Source: Segniliparus sp051660745
Lineage (GTDB): Bacteria > Actinomycetota > Actinomycetes > Mycobacteriales > Mycobacteriaceae
NCBI RefSeq assembly: GCF_051660745.1
Contig: NZ_JBOFQF010000003.1
Coordinates: 246,237 to 310,236 of the forward strand
DNA: 64,000 nt
Direction: 5' to 3'
Of the stretch, positions 23,886 through 32,625 are shown one piece after another (the stretch's first letter is position 1; each line of letters opens with the position of its first letter). Under the pieces are notes generated by a model that saw only the letters and a list, made by a program, of their open reading frames with translations, made no database searches and was not told the DNA's origin. The translations under genes were made by a program, and so were the position numbers.

Positions 23886-24381
23886 CGGGAGCCCGCGTGG
23901 CGGTGGCGCTGCCGGGGGCTTTCGGCTCCTCGGGATCGCAGACCTGCCACTGCTCGCCGGTCTGGCGCAGCGAGAACGCCAACCGCGTGGACTGCGGCGC
24001 CGACTGCGAGTGGGCGACGGCCTCTGCTTGCGCGGTCGGCGGGCTGAGCACGACCGGGCCGAAGCCGTCGAGCACAAGGATGTTGCCCGCCGCCGCCTCG
24101 TTGTCGTGGACGGCTTTGTACTGCGCGGGGTCGACCGTGCGGAAGAAGCCGTTGTGGTAGCCGTCGCAGGTCGACTCACGAAGTTTCTCAAGGTCGCCGT
24201 CGGCGAGGGCCGCGAGATAGGCGGCGACCGCCTGGCGGACGTCGCCCTCGGCGGTGTGCTGCAGGGCGACGCGGCGGTGCTGCGACCTGATGTGCAGCGC
24301 GTATCCGCCCGCCACGAGGACGATCACGACCGCGAGCACGGCGTTGATCCGCCACCACGCCCGATTGAAACGCGAGTTCAT
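23872..24381 (-). CDS. Single-pass membrane protein, Rv0361-like
   Basis: After a short basic start (MNSRFNRAWWRIN) a transmembrane helix AVLAVVIVLVAGGYAL anchors the protein with its C-terminal domain outside. That domain (about 45-150) resembles NTF2-like exported domains: AVAAYLAALADGDLEKLRESTC and a late WQVCDPEEP, with two cysteines that may pair. Homologue Rv0361 has the same neighbours. Function unknown. Divergent from the DUF3151 gene. Confidence 0.78.
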   Translation of the reverse strand: MNSRFNRAWWRINAVLAVVIVLVAGGYALHIRSQHRRVALQHTAEGDVRQAVAAYLAALADGDLEKLRESTCDGYHNGFFRTVDPAQYKAVHDNEAAAGNILVLDGFGPVVLSPPTAQAEAVAHSQSAPQSTRLAFSLRQTGEQWQVCDPEEPKAPGSATATRAPATGK

Positions 24382-24441
24382 CCTGCGCAATGTCCCCCCA
24401 CCCGCTGTCCGGCTCCGGTCATAGATGACAGAATAAGGGAT

Positions 24442-24858
24442 ATGACCCACGGACGTGATCTCCTCGGCCCCGCGCCGACCCTGCTGCCCCCGAACGAGGC
24501 CGCCGACGCGCTGCTCGCGCAAGGCCACGACGCCGCCCACGTGGCGGCAGGCCACCCGGAGTACTCCTTGGCCTGGGCGATCCTCGCGGAGGACGCCCTC
24601 GTCGAGGAGGCTCCGGTGACGGCCTACGCCTACGCGCGCACCGGCTACCACCGGGGTCTCGACCAATTGCGGCGCAACGGCTGGCGCGGCTTCGGCGCGG
24701 TCCCGTGGGAGCACGAGCCGAACCAGGGCTTCCTCCGCGCGGTGGCGGCCCTCGCGAAAGCGGCGAAAGCGATCGGCGAGGAGCCCGAGTACCAGCGCTG
24801 CCTGGAGCTGCTCTTGGACAGCGACCCGCAGTCGGCTGTCGAGCTTGGCCTCGCCTAG
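24442..24858 (+). CDS. DUF3151 family protein, Rv0360c-like
   Basis: A 138-residue soluble protein starting MTHGRDLLGPAPTLLPP, with LAWAILAEDALVEEAPVTAYAYARTGYHRGLDQLRRNGW-type content spread over residues 45-85. The repeated helices resemble a TPR-like fold. This sequence is typical of the actinobacterial DUF3151 family, whose role is unknown. It sits beside fba as in M. tuberculosis. Confidence 0.85.
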   Translation: MTHGRDLLGPAPTLLPPNEAADALLAQGHDAAHVAAGHPEYSLAWAILAEDALVEEAPVTAYAYARTGYHRGLDQLRRNGWRGFGAVPWEHEPNQGFLRAVAALAKAAKAIGEEPEYQRCLELLLDSDPQSAVELGLA

Positions 24859-24891
24859 CTCCGCCGAGGCCGCCAAGGGCCTGAGCCGGGG

Positions 24892-25467
24892 CTAGTCCTC
24901 GTCGTCCGAGGAGGTCTCGTCGGACGACGAGGACGCGGGGGAGTCGTCAGATCGGCGCTGGCGCGCCGCGGCGCGCTCGCAGCCCTGCCGCACCGCGTTC
25001 CTCGCCGTGTCGAGCATCCCCTGGTCGACGAGGGGCTTGCCCTGCGCGGGCTCCGCCGTGCTCTTGGCCTCGTCCGCTCGGTCCTCGCCCGCGTTCCCCT
25101 CTCCGGTGATCTGGGGGCGAAGGACGTTCGCGAGGTCGCTGCCCGCGGCGGCTGCGGCCCCGATGTCTCCGGATTGCGCGGCTCGGATCACCGCGTTGAT
25201 GTCGTCGCCCGAGGCGCCGCCGGTCAACCCGCCGTTCTGCTGGATCCGGCCGAGGATCCCCTGGATCTGCTGCGCCTTGGCGAGGCTCTGTGTCGGATCT
25301 GCGGTGCCGGAGCTGCCGTCTTGGTCCTGCGGCGTGCCCGCGACGACCGGCGCGACCGCGTCGCAGATCGCGCCAGCCGGAACCTCCGGGTCGGCGTGGG
25401 CCGCAGAGAGCGCGAGCGCGGGGCTCGCGCACACGGCGAGCGGGATCAGGAAACGGAGAGGCGCCAT
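24892..25467 (-). CDS. Secreted hypothetical protein with acidic Ser-rich tail
   Basis: A signal peptide (FLIPLAVCASPALALSAAHA) is cut before DPEVPAG. The 165-residue mature part has one Cys near each end, helical stretches (AKAQQIQGILGRIQQ, INAVIRAAQSGDIG) and ends in a run of Ser, Asp and Glu (SSSSDETSSDDED). Not recognised. It lies just after another secreted protein gene on the same strand. Confidence 0.68.
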   Translation of the reverse strand: MAPLRFLIPLAVCASPALALSAAHADPEVPAGAICDAVAPVVAGTPQDQDGSSGTADPTQSLAKAQQIQGILGRIQQNGGLTGGASGDDINAVIRAAQSGDIGAAAAAGSDLANVLRPQITGEGNAGEDRADEAKSTAEPAQGKPLVDQGMLDTARNAVRQGCERAAARQRRSDDSPASSSSDETSSDDED

Positions 25468-25503
25468 GGCGAGATTTTACGGGCCCGAGGCGATGGCGTC
25501 GAG

Positions 25504-26100
25504 CTACACCGCCGTGCAGCCCGCTTGCGACGAGTAGTCGGTGAAGGTGTCGATCCCGCCGCTGAAGCCGCTCAGCACGGGCCCCATCTCGTCGAGGAGG
25601 GCTTGTTTGTCGACGGCTCCGCCCGTCTCTTCGCCGTCCTGGCCTTGTTGCTTGCTGTCGCTCTCGTCCATGAGCTTGTCGAAGAAGCCGAGGTACCCGT
25701 CGAGCCCGTCGGCGAGCTTTTGCACAACGCCCGCGCCCTCGGGGTCCTCGAATTTGCCGTCCGCGTCGTGGGCGAGCGCGTCGAGGTCGCGGATGTGCTC
25801 GATGAACAGCTCCATGCGCCGCCTCCCGGTGACCGGGTCGGTCTCGAAGAGCCGCTTGACCATGCCCTCGCCGAAGGCTTCTTTCTCCGACTTGGAGCCT
25901 TTCGCGAGCTTTTCCAGGTCCTTGGGGTCGATCACGTCCTGCACCGCCGTCGAGAAACCGGAGTTCAGCGTGTTCAGCTGCGTGCAATCCGACTGGGACG
26001 GCGCGGCGTGCGCGGTCGCGGCGGAAGCGAGCGCCCCGGCGGAGACAAGGGCGGCGAAGCACAGCGCGGCGCTTTTGCGGACAGTGGCAGAGGTCCTCAT
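25504..26100 (-). CDS. Secreted hypothetical protein
   Basis: ATG 26100, with AAAGGA upstream, gives MRTSATVRKSAALCFAALVSAG and a signal peptide ending ATAHA. The mature part of about 165 residues begins APSQSDCTQL and ends QAGCTAV, with one Cys near each end, and is mostly helical and charged (DPKDLEKLAKGSKSEKEAF). Together with the next gene it makes a pair of exported two-cysteine proteins. Not recognised. Confidence 0.68.
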   Translation of the reverse strand: MRTSATVRKSAALCFAALVSAGALASAATAHAAPSQSDCTQLNTLNSGFSTAVQDVIDPKDLEKLAKGSKSEKEAFGEGMVKRLFETDPVTGRRRMELFIEHIRDLDALAHDADGKFEDPEGAGVVQKLADGLDGYLGFFDKLMDESDSKQQGQDGEETGGAVDKQALLDEMGPVLSGFSGGIDTFTDYSSQAGCTAV

Positions 26101-26241
26101 AGGGACGGTCCTTTCGTTCGGAATTCGAGTCAAGCTCAGCGCGGCGATCCCCCTGAGCGCACATCGACGTGGCTGATCTGCGCCGACATTAGCATACTGG
26201 CAGTCTCGGTCTGTCCAGCCGCTCGACGGGCTGATCGACGC

Positions 26242-26928
26242 TCACGGGACGAGCAGCCAGTCCTCGGTGTGCCGGAAGAAAGTGATCCGGGTCCGGGCGC
26301 GCGGGGCCGCGACGCCGTCTCGGACGAGCGCCAGAGACTCCGCCCCGGTCTGCGCTGCCCGCCCCGCGACCCATTTCGGCGGGAAGAGGCTCGGGAAGCG
26401 TCCCGGCCAGCCGTCGCGCCGGGCACAGGCCGACAGGCCAGGGGCCGAGCCGGTGGCGCGGACCACGACCGAGACGATGGAGCCGAGCCGCAGCCGTGTG
26501 TCGTCCACGATGCTCTCGCCGACGAGCGGGCCGCCATCTGGCCCCGTGATCACCGCTTCGCCGACCAGGGCGAAGCCGTCGTCGTCGCGGACCAGCGGAC
26601 GGGGCAGCGCCGCCTCGGCGAGCGCCCGCGCCGGGTCAAGCGAGAGCCGGTGGGCGCGCGAGCACGGCGTCGGCTCGGCGGGCAGGTACGCGACCGGCAG
26701 GCCGAGCTGCTCGCGGCGCATCAGCCGCGTGAGCACGGCGGCCAAATCTCCGTCGGCCCCATGGCCTCCAGCGGGCAGAACGACAAGGCGATCTGCGGTT
26801 TTCGCGCCGCGCAGTGCCTGGTCGAGGGCTTTTCGATCGGAGAAGGACCCGAGCAGGCAGATATTCGGCAGAGCCGCCAATGCTTCGGGGAGCTGGCGGC
26901 CAGCATGGGCGAGCACGAGCGCGGACAT
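26242..26928 (-). CDS. Conserved protein, Rv0358-like
   Basis: A 228-residue soluble protein, MSALVLAHAGRQLPEALAALPN, with LVVLPAGGHGADGDLAAVLTRLMRREQ near residues 45-75 and LRLGSIVSVVVRATG later. The N-terminal half is faintly like the nucleotide-binding part of diacylglycerol-kinase-type enzymes, but I see no full motif. Homologues lie beside purA in mycobacteria (Rv0358). ATG 26928 has a -10 box 7 nt upstream, suggesting a leaderless transcript. Confidence 0.75.
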   Translation of the reverse strand: MSALVLAHAGRQLPEALAALPNICLLGSFSDRKALDQALRGAKTADRLVVLPAGGHGADGDLAAVLTRLMRREQLGLPVAYLPAEPTPCSRAHRLSLDPARALAEAALPRPLVRDDDGFALVGEAVITGPDGGPLVGESIVDDTRLRLGSIVSVVVRATGSAPGLSACARRDGWPGRFPSLFPPKWVAGRAAQTGAESLALVRDGVAAPRARTRITFFRHTEDWLLVP

Positions 26929-26935
26929 CGTGTCA

Positions 26936-26941
26936 ACAGTA
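26936..26941 (-). promoter_or_regulatory. -10 box of probable leaderless transcript
   Basis: TACTGT on the minus strand lies 7 nt before ATG 26928. Confidence 0.4.
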
Positions 26942-27015
26942 GCGTCCGACGTGGTGAGCGGTACACTGTGACCTCGGCGCCGAATGCTCTGGCGCCGTGA
27001 GATGAGGAGTGTTTC

Positions 27016-28305
27016 ATGCCGGCGATTGTGCTGATCGGGGCGCAGTGGGGTGACGAAGGCAAGGGGAAGGCCACCGACCTTCTCGGCGGCCGGATCGATT
27101 GGGTGGTGCGCTACCAGGGGGGCAGCAACGCGGGCCACACCGTGATCCTGCCGAACGGCGAGAAGTTCGCGCTGCGGCTTTTGCCGTCGGGGATCTTGAG
27201 CCCCGGGGTGCGCAACGTGATCGGCAACGGGGTCGTGGTCGAGCCCGGCGTGCTGCTCGCGGAGCTGGCGGGCCTCGAAGAGCGCGGCATCGACACCTCG
27301 CGGCTCGTGGTCTCCGCCGACGCGCACCTGGTCATGCCCTACCACGTGGCGATCGACAAAGTCACCGAGCGCTACCTCGGCGCCCGCAAGATCGGCACCA
27401 CCGGCAAGGGCATCGGCCCCGCCTACCAGGACAAAGTCGCCCGGATCGGGGTCCGGGTCGCCGACCTGCTGGACGAGAAGCTGCTGTACGAGAAGGTCGA
27501 GGCCGCGCTCGCGTTCAAGAACCAGGTGCTGACCAAGATCTACAACCGCAAGGGCCTGGACCCGAAGCAGGTGGTGGACGAGCTCTTGGGCCAGGCCGAG
27601 CGGTTCGGGCATCGGATCGCCAACACGAAGCTGCTCTTGAACGAGGCGCTGGAGCGGGGCGAGTGGCTGCTGCTCGAGGGCTCCCAGGGAACGCTGCTCG
27701 ACGTCGACCACGGCACGTACCCGTACGTCACCTCCTCGAACCCGACGGCGGGCTACGCCGCGACCGGCGCGGGCATCGGCCCGACGAAGATCCGCACCGT
27801 GCTCGGCATCCTCAAGGCCTACACGACGCGGGTCGGCTCGGGGCCGTTCCCGACGGAGCTGAACGACGAGATGGGCGATTTCCTGCGCGAGACCGGCGGC
27901 GAGCGCGGCACGGTGACCGGCCGCGAGCGGCGCTGCGGCTGGTTCGACGCGCCAGTCGCCCGGTACGCGACCCGGGTCAACGGCGTGACCGACTTCTTCC
28001 TCACCAAGCTCGACGTGCTCACGGGCCTGAAGACCATCCCGGTCGCGGTCGGCTACACCGTGGACGGCAAACGCGTGGACGAGCTGCCGACGACGCAGAG
28101 CGAGTTCTCCGTCGCCGAGCCGGTGTACGAGGAGCTGCCCGGCTGGTCCGAGGACATCTCCGAGGTGAAGGAGTTCGCGGACCTGCCCGCGACGGCCCGC
28201 GCGTATGTGGAGCGGCTCGAAGAGCTCGCGGGCGCGCAGATCTCCTGCGTCGGGGTCGGGCCGAGGCAGGACCAGACCATCGTGAGGCATGACGTCCTAC
28301 GCTGA
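27016..28305 (+). CDS. purA: Adenylosuccinate synthetase
   Basis: PurA joins IMP and aspartate with GTP to give adenylosuccinate, the committed step to AMP. The 429-residue protein starts MPAIVLIGAQWGDEGKGKATD, with the catalytic Asp13 and the P-loop-like GDEGKGK, then GGSNAGHTV with catalytic His41. GAGGAG precedes the ATG. Its 3' end overlaps the next gene by 17 bp. Confidence 0.98.
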   Translation: MPAIVLIGAQWGDEGKGKATDLLGGRIDWVVRYQGGSNAGHTVILPNGEKFALRLLPSGILSPGVRNVIGNGVVVEPGVLLAELAGLEERGIDTSRLVVSADAHLVMPYHVAIDKVTERYLGARKIGTTGKGIGPAYQDKVARIGVRVADLLDEKLLYEKVEAALAFKNQVLTKIYNRKGLDPKQVVDELLGQAERFGHRIANTKLLLNEALERGEWLLLEGSQGTLLDVDHGTYPYVTSSNPTAGYAATGAGIGPTKIRTVLGILKAYTTRVGSGPFPTELNDEMGDFLRETGGERGTVTGRERRCGWFDAPVARYATRVNGVTDFFLTKLDVLTGLKTIPVAVGYTVDGKRVDELPTTQSEFSVAEPVYEELPGWSEDISEVKEFADLPATARAYVERLEELAGAQISCVGVGPRQDQTIVRHDVLR

Positions 28306-29401
28306 CCGGGTTCGCGGCTGCCTCGTCTTCGGGGCGGTCGGCGACGCGCTCGGAGCGCAGGTCGAGCTGCTGCGCTGGCCGCAGATCCAAGAGCGGTTCG
28401 GCCCGCGCGGCGTGGCCGACCTCGCCCCGGACTCGCCCTTCACGGACGACACCCAGATGGCGCTCTTCACGGTCGAAGGGCTGATCCGCTCCCATGTGCG
28501 CGGGCGCTCTCGAGGCGTTTCGAGCCCGGTGGGCACGACACAACGGGCGTATTGGCGCTGGTGGTGGACGCAGCAGGAGCATGGCGGCGAGCCGCCCGGG
28601 CATGTGGACCTCACCGGATGGCTGGTGCACGACCGGCGGCTCCATGCGCGGCGCGGCCCCGGCAAGACCTGCCTGGCAGCCCTCTCGACCGGGAAGCACG
28701 GCGCCGTCGCGAAACCGATCAACGACTCGAAGGGCAGCGGCGCGGCCATGCGCGCGGCCCCTGTCGGGCTGGTGTTCCACCCGCTGTTCCATAGCGACGA
28801 GGCGGCCGCCTACGAGACAGGCTGCGAGATCGGGGCGCTCACGCACGGGCATCCGGACGGCTGGGGGCCCGCAGGGGCGCTCGCGCACCTCGTCTCGCTC
28901 CTGGTCCAAGAGGTCCCGCTCGCCGAAGCGGCGGCTCGCACGGCCGAGATCAGCAAAGGGAACACAAGCCGTCTGCTGCGCACGGCGGTCGGCCTCGCCG
29001 CCCGCCGCCAGATCGGCGCCGAGACGATCGAGCGCGAGCTCGGCAGCGGGTGGACCGGGGACGAGGCGCTCGCGATCGCGGTGGCCTGCGCGCTCGGGCT
29101 CGACGATCCGAAGGAGGCCCTCCTCGCCTCGGCGAACCACTCTGGCGACAGCGACTCCACCGGTTCGATATGCGGGAACATCCTGGGCGCGCTGCACGGG
29201 ATGGGCGCGCTCGGGGCGAGCGAGCACGGGTCCAGCGCGCTCGGCGACTGGCCGCGACGGCTGCGCGACGTCGACCTCGTGTGCGCAGTCGCCGAGGATC
29301 TCGTCCTGGAGATGGCCAACCCGCCATTGGAGGGGACTGCGGGGATTTTCTACGAGCACGAGGTTCCCCGGTGGTGGTGGCTGCGCTATCCAGGCAACTG
29401 A
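28289..29401 (+). CDS. ADP-ribosylglycohydrolase (DraG family)
   Basis: These enzymes remove ADP-ribose from modified proteins, nucleic acids or small molecules using two magnesium ions. The metal ligands are visible: GAVGDALGA at the start, FTDDTQM near residues 51-57 and NHSGDSDSTGSICGN near 285-300. The 370-residue length is normal. It overlaps purA by 17 bp, so the two are co-transcribed. The substrate is unknown; a role against a nearby toxin is possible but unsupported. Confidence 0.9.
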   Translation: MTSYADRVRGCLVFGAVGDALGAQVELLRWPQIQERFGPRGVADLAPDSPFTDDTQMALFTVEGLIRSHVRGRSRGVSSPVGTTQRAYWRWWWTQQEHGGEPPGHVDLTGWLVHDRRLHARRGPGKTCLAALSTGKHGAVAKPINDSKGSGAAMRAAPVGLVFHPLFHSDEAAAYETGCEIGALTHGHPDGWGPAGALAHLVSLLVQEVPLAEAAARTAEISKGNTSRLLRTAVGLAARRQIGAETIERELGSGWTGDEALAIAVACALGLDDPKEALLASANHSGDSDSTGSICGNILGALHGMGALGASEHGSSALGDWPRRLRDVDLVCAVAEDLVLEMANPPLEGTAGIFYEHEVPRWWWLRYPGN

Positions 29402-29568
29402 GCAGCGCGGCGGCCAATGCGCTGGGAAGAGGCTCGATGTGCTGGGCAGGCGCGAATTCGCGGCTTTGCGCAGAGGTTCGCGCATATGTTGACGTCGCAC
29501 CGGGCGGCTGGAATCATCGCTCGCAAGGCCCTGCGGATGGCCTGTTCGGAACGACGCGAGGAGCGGGC

Positions 29569-29919
29569 ATGGGCGAGGGGCGTGTGTTCGCGATGCCCGA
29601 CGACATGATCGATCTGGCGATGCGCACGACGAGGCTGGGGTCGGGGTTCGCGGAGCGGCGGGAGAACCTCTCGAACCGCATGGCCGCGTTCTTGGACGGG
29701 GGCTGGACCGGCGGGGCCGGGAGCACGTTCCGCGAGGCGTTCGCCCTGTTCGAGAAGGGCGCGAAAGACGTTCAGAAGGGCCTGGACCTGTTGGGGGAGG
29801 ACGTGCGCGAGGGCGCCCGCCTGTACCAGGGGCAGGAGTCGGCGAACCAACGCGCCCTCACCATCGACCAGCATTCGCCCACTGTCAAAGACACGAGCAG
29901 CGGGGGGTTCAACTGGTGA
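29569..29919 (+). CDS. WXG100-like secreted protein
   Basis: A 116-residue helical protein with the WTG turn in FLDGGWTGGAGSTFREAF between two helices, as in ESX substrates of the WXG100 superfamily. GAGGAG lies 5 nt before ATG 29569. It opens an operon of two WXG100-like genes and a toxin, coupled to the next gene by GTGA. It probably forms a helical hairpin that helps export the downstream toxin by a type VII system; no ESX core genes lie in the window. Confidence 0.78.
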   Translation: MGEGRVFAMPDDMIDLAMRTTRLGSGFAERRENLSNRMAAFLDGGWTGGAGSTFREAFALFEKGAKDVQKGLDLLGEDVREGARLYQGQESANQRALTIDQHSPTVKDTSSGGFNW

Positions 29920-30206
29920 GCGAGCAGTATCACGTGAACACCGAGGGCCTCGCGGGCGCGGTCGCGGACCTCGCCGCGTTCGAGGAGCACGCCGAAGAGG
30001 TCATCGCGGAGGCGGAGCAGCTCGCCGCCGCCTACAAGCACCTGTGGGCGGGGACCGCCGCCGACGAGTACCAAGAGGCGCACGCCCTGTGGGCGAAAGA
30101 GGCCGCCGAGATGCGCGCGGCGTTGGCGCGTGTGCGCCAGTCCGGGGCGAACGCCCACGGCAACTACACCGCCGCCATCGCGGCCAACAGCGGCTTCTGG
30201 AAGTAG
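29916..30206 (+). CDS. WXG100-like protein, second of pair
   Basis: A 96-residue protein with LWAGTAADEYQEAH at the turn between two long helices, the WXG100 hallmark. It follows the first member by a GTGA overlap and precedes the toxin by 3 bp, and likely pairs with the first as a heterodimer. The C-terminus SGFWK carries no clear YxxxD export signal. Confidence 0.82.
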   Translation: MSEQYHVNTEGLAGAVADLAAFEEHAEEVIAEAEQLAAAYKHLWAGTAADEYQEAHALWAKEAAEMRAALARVRQSGANAHGNYTAAIAANSGFWK

Positions 30207-30209
30207 CCG

Positions 30210-31538
30210 ATGCCGCCGCTCAAACCAGATCCGCAAGCCTTGTACGACGCGGGGAAGAAAACGGTGGACGCGTCCGGCGCGTTGAACAGCTCCATGCAGG
30301 CCATGCTCGGGGCGCTCGGGAGCTCGACGGGCATGTGCGGGGACGACCCGGCGGGGATCGAGGTCGCCCACGCGTACGACAAGGCCACAAAAGCACTGAT
30401 CGTGGCGCTCGTGGACACGGTCAACGGGTCAGCCCGCATCGGGGACGGCTGCCAAGCGTCGGCGGCGAACTACGCCAACGCCAACCACGCCTCCAGCATG
30501 GGGCCGTCGTCGGCTGTGCCCCTCGAGTTCCCGGCCCCGACCGCCCCGAAATCCGCGAAACTGCCCCCGAGCGCGCAAGGCGGGCAGGACGTGCCCGGCT
30601 GGCAGCGCGCGTTGGAGATGCTGAGCGGGATCTTCGGGCCGAACGGGGATCCCGGCAAGCTCCACGCCGCAGCCGGATCGTGGCGCGGCATGGCCGAAGC
30701 CTGCCACGCCGCCTCCGCAGCCCTTGCCGGCCCGAAGGACGTCGCCGCCGAGCAAGGCGTCCCCGAGGCGGACAAGATGGGGACCGCGTTCACCACCTCG
30801 ATCACCAGCCTGGACACCGCAGCGGCCCAATGCGCGAGCGTCGCCGAGAAGCTCGACGCGCAAGCGGGGCAAATCACCAGCACACGCGCCGCGATCCACG
30901 ATCTCGCCGCCAAGCTCGGCGACCCGGCGAGCCTGGCGCAGTCCGGCTTCGACTGGCTGCGCGGGAAAGGCTCGGGAGTCCTCCACCAGGTGCTCCACGA
31001 CCTCGACGTCGTCGTCGGCGGGTTCCGCGCCGAGCTGTCCTCCCTCGCGCACCTGCTCGAGCCCCTCGTGGCGCAGGCCGAGGAGTTCGCGGAGAAGATG
31101 GCGGGCTACGCGGACATGGCCGTCCAGGAGGTCGAGAACCTCGCCTACAACGTCGCCGCCGAAACCGTCAACACCGCAGCCACATGGGCGTACGCGGCGG
31201 CCACCCATCCGGGCGACGTCCTCCTCGTCGCAGGCGGCCTCGCCCTCGCAGAGATCGGCGCGGGCGGGGAAGTCGGCGGCGTCGCCCTCGACGCCACTGG
31301 AGTCGGGGCCGTCGTCGGCATCCCCGCCCGCCGTCGTCTCCGCAGCCGCCATCGCCACCGGAGCCACAGCGGCGGGCGCAGGAATGGGCGAACTCGGCCA
31401 AGCCGCCAGCAAACACCAGATCACCGTCATGGAATCGCGGGATGGTCCTCGACTCGGGGAAGGCATCGACCGTGGCGACGGGCGCGATATCTACGGGCAA
31501 TGGGCGAACGGCAACAGTCGTCCAGGAAGACAAGCTGA
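30210..31538 (+). CDS. Polymorphic toxin N-terminal region, cut short by a frameshift
   Basis: Residues 1-370 form a helical trafficking region of a WXG/LXG-like polymorphic toxin (PDPQALYDAGKKTVDASGAL, then long helices and a hydrophobic DVLLVAGGLALAEIGAGG segment). After GAVVGIP the frame turns into an arginine-rich run with no domain character and ends at 31538. Removing one C from CCCC at 31322-31325 would restore GIPPAVVSAAAIATGA and join the nuclease domain encoded in the next frame, giving about 544 residues. The gene as read is therefore broken, slippery, or a sequencing error. Confidence 0.7.
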   Translation: MPPLKPDPQALYDAGKKTVDASGALNSSMQAMLGALGSSTGMCGDDPAGIEVAHAYDKATKALIVALVDTVNGSARIGDGCQASAANYANANHASSMGPSSAVPLEFPAPTAPKSAKLPPSAQGGQDVPGWQRALEMLSGIFGPNGDPGKLHAAAGSWRGMAEACHAASAALAGPKDVAAEQGVPEADKMGTAFTTSITSLDTAAAQCASVAEKLDAQAGQITSTRAAIHDLAAKLGDPASLAQSGFDWLRGKGSGVLHQVLHDLDVVVGGFRAELSSLAHLLEPLVAQAEEFAEKMAGYADMAVQEVENLAYNVAAETVNTAATWAYAAATHPGDVLLVAGGLALAEIGAGGEVGGVALDATGVGAVVGIPARRRLRSRHRHRSHSGGRRNGRTRPSRQQTPDHRHGIAGWSSTRGRHRPWRRARYLRAMGERQQSSRKTS

Positions 31539-31845
31539 AGCTGAGGGCATCAAGCGATATCAGAAGATGAACCGAGACGAATGGGTCACGCGGGAGCAGC
31601 GATTGGCCCGCGTCAATGGCGCGGACAATGGCAGGTACTACGATGGATTGGCGCGCAAACCTGACGGCACCTACAAGGGCATCGAGATAAAGTCCGGCAC
31701 AGGATCGCGCGATCCGCAGCAGCGCGCGTTCGATAGCAAAGTGTCCCCTGAGAACCCGGCGTACGTGACGATCACGAACGAACGCGGAGAAGTTGAAACA
31801 GTGAAAATTACAGATGTCGAAGAGATTAAGGTGCCAGCGGAATGA
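31384..31845 (+). CDS. Toxin C-terminal nuclease domain, displaced frame
   Basis: This frame continues the toxin after the C4 tract; ATG 31384 is only the first in-frame start and may not be used. It carries a restriction-endonuclease-like core: GRYYDGLARKPDGTYKG then IEIKSGTGSRDPQQ, that is D-x(n)-E-x-K followed by a conserved Gln, typical of PD-(D/E)xK toxins that cut DNA. The base composition is clearly less GC-rich than the N-terminal region. The stop overlaps the first immunity-like gene by ATGA. Confidence 0.6.
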   Translation: MGELGQAASKHQITVMESRDGPRLGEGIDRGDGRDIYGQWANGNSRPGRQAEAEGIKRYQKMNRDEWVTREQRLARVNGADNGRYYDGLARKPDGTYKGIEIKSGTGSRDPQQRAFDSKVSPENPAYVTITNERGEVETVKITDVEEIKVPAE

Positions 31846-32516
31846 GTCCCGTCAGAACTAGCCACCAAATGCGTAACGTCACGTCCAAGGGCGGGTTCGT
31901 ATTTTGGTTGAGTGATGATCCAACGAAGACTGCTCAGCAGATTAGGATCAATCTCGACGCGCTCGGCTCGATTGACGACGAGTTCGGCACGCAAGATCTC
32001 GCCTTCTCGATCTACCGTGTGCCTGTGGGGACGGAGTATGACGAGTTCCCGCATACCGAGGAATGGATTCAAGCCGCTGGGACCGCGCAATCTTTGACCG
32101 TGGAGGTCAAGAAGCGCGACGAGGATGGGGTTTGCCGCCTCTATACGATCGGGCGACTGAACGCGGCAGCCGAGCCGAGCGAGTCGGAGACGATCACAGT
32201 TGGGCGGAACACCACGAAAGTCCGGCCCGCAGAAGTGCTCACTGCTCAGGATGCCGTTGACCTCTTTCAGCATTACCACGCCCACAACACAGTCCCTGAA
32301 GAATGGCACCTACGGTTGCAACCCGAATTCTCAGATGACCTCGTGGCAGCGCAACTCGCACAGGAACAGGCAGAAACTGCCGCGACAGCCAGCGTCTCGA
32401 ACGACACTCAGACCTCTCCGGGCGCGGTCGTTGACCAAGCCTCCGCGGCCGCGCCAAGCAAATACGCCCAATCCGAACAGCACGAGGATCAGCAGCATCG
32501 GGCGGACGGCGCATAG
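31842..32516 (+). CDS. Candidate immunity protein 1
   Basis: A 224-residue protein coupled to the toxin by ATGA overlap, the usual position for the cognate immunity gene. The middle has EEWIQAAGTAQSLTVEVKKR, LYTIGR and RPAEVLTAQDAVDLFQHY, a pattern shared with the next two genes and reminiscent of the Imm1 immunity family. The C-terminal tail is low-complexity and ends HRADGA. Lower GC than housekeeping genes here. Exact family is inferred, not confirmed. Confidence 0.65.
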   Translation: MSPVRTSHQMRNVTSKGGFVFWLSDDPTKTAQQIRINLDALGSIDDEFGTQDLAFSIYRVPVGTEYDEFPHTEEWIQAAGTAQSLTVEVKKRDEDGVCRLYTIGRLNAAAEPSESETITVGRNTTKVRPAEVLTAQDAVDLFQHYHAHNTVPEEWHLRLQPEFSDDLVAAQLAQEQAETAATASVSNDTQTSPGAVVDQASAAAPSKYAQSEQHEDQQHRADGA

Positions 32517-32625
32517 GCAAGGCATCAGCACGGGATGGTTGCGCTAATTGCGGGGTCGGCGAAGCCGAAACCATCACCACCACCTCGTTCAGAGAAGTTC
32601 GAGTGGCGAGCGGAGGACCGAGGGA

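Noticed and set aside
25174..27000. 600-codon frame on the plus strand across three minus-strand genes
   Set aside because: The opposite strand has signal peptides, start signals and recognisable families; this frame is an antisense shadow.
31322..31325. Programmed +1 ribosomal frameshift in the toxin gene as the preferred explanation
   Set aside because: There is no rare codon, stop codon or stimulatory element at the site comparable to known +1 frameshift signals, so simple insertion, slippage or error is more economical.
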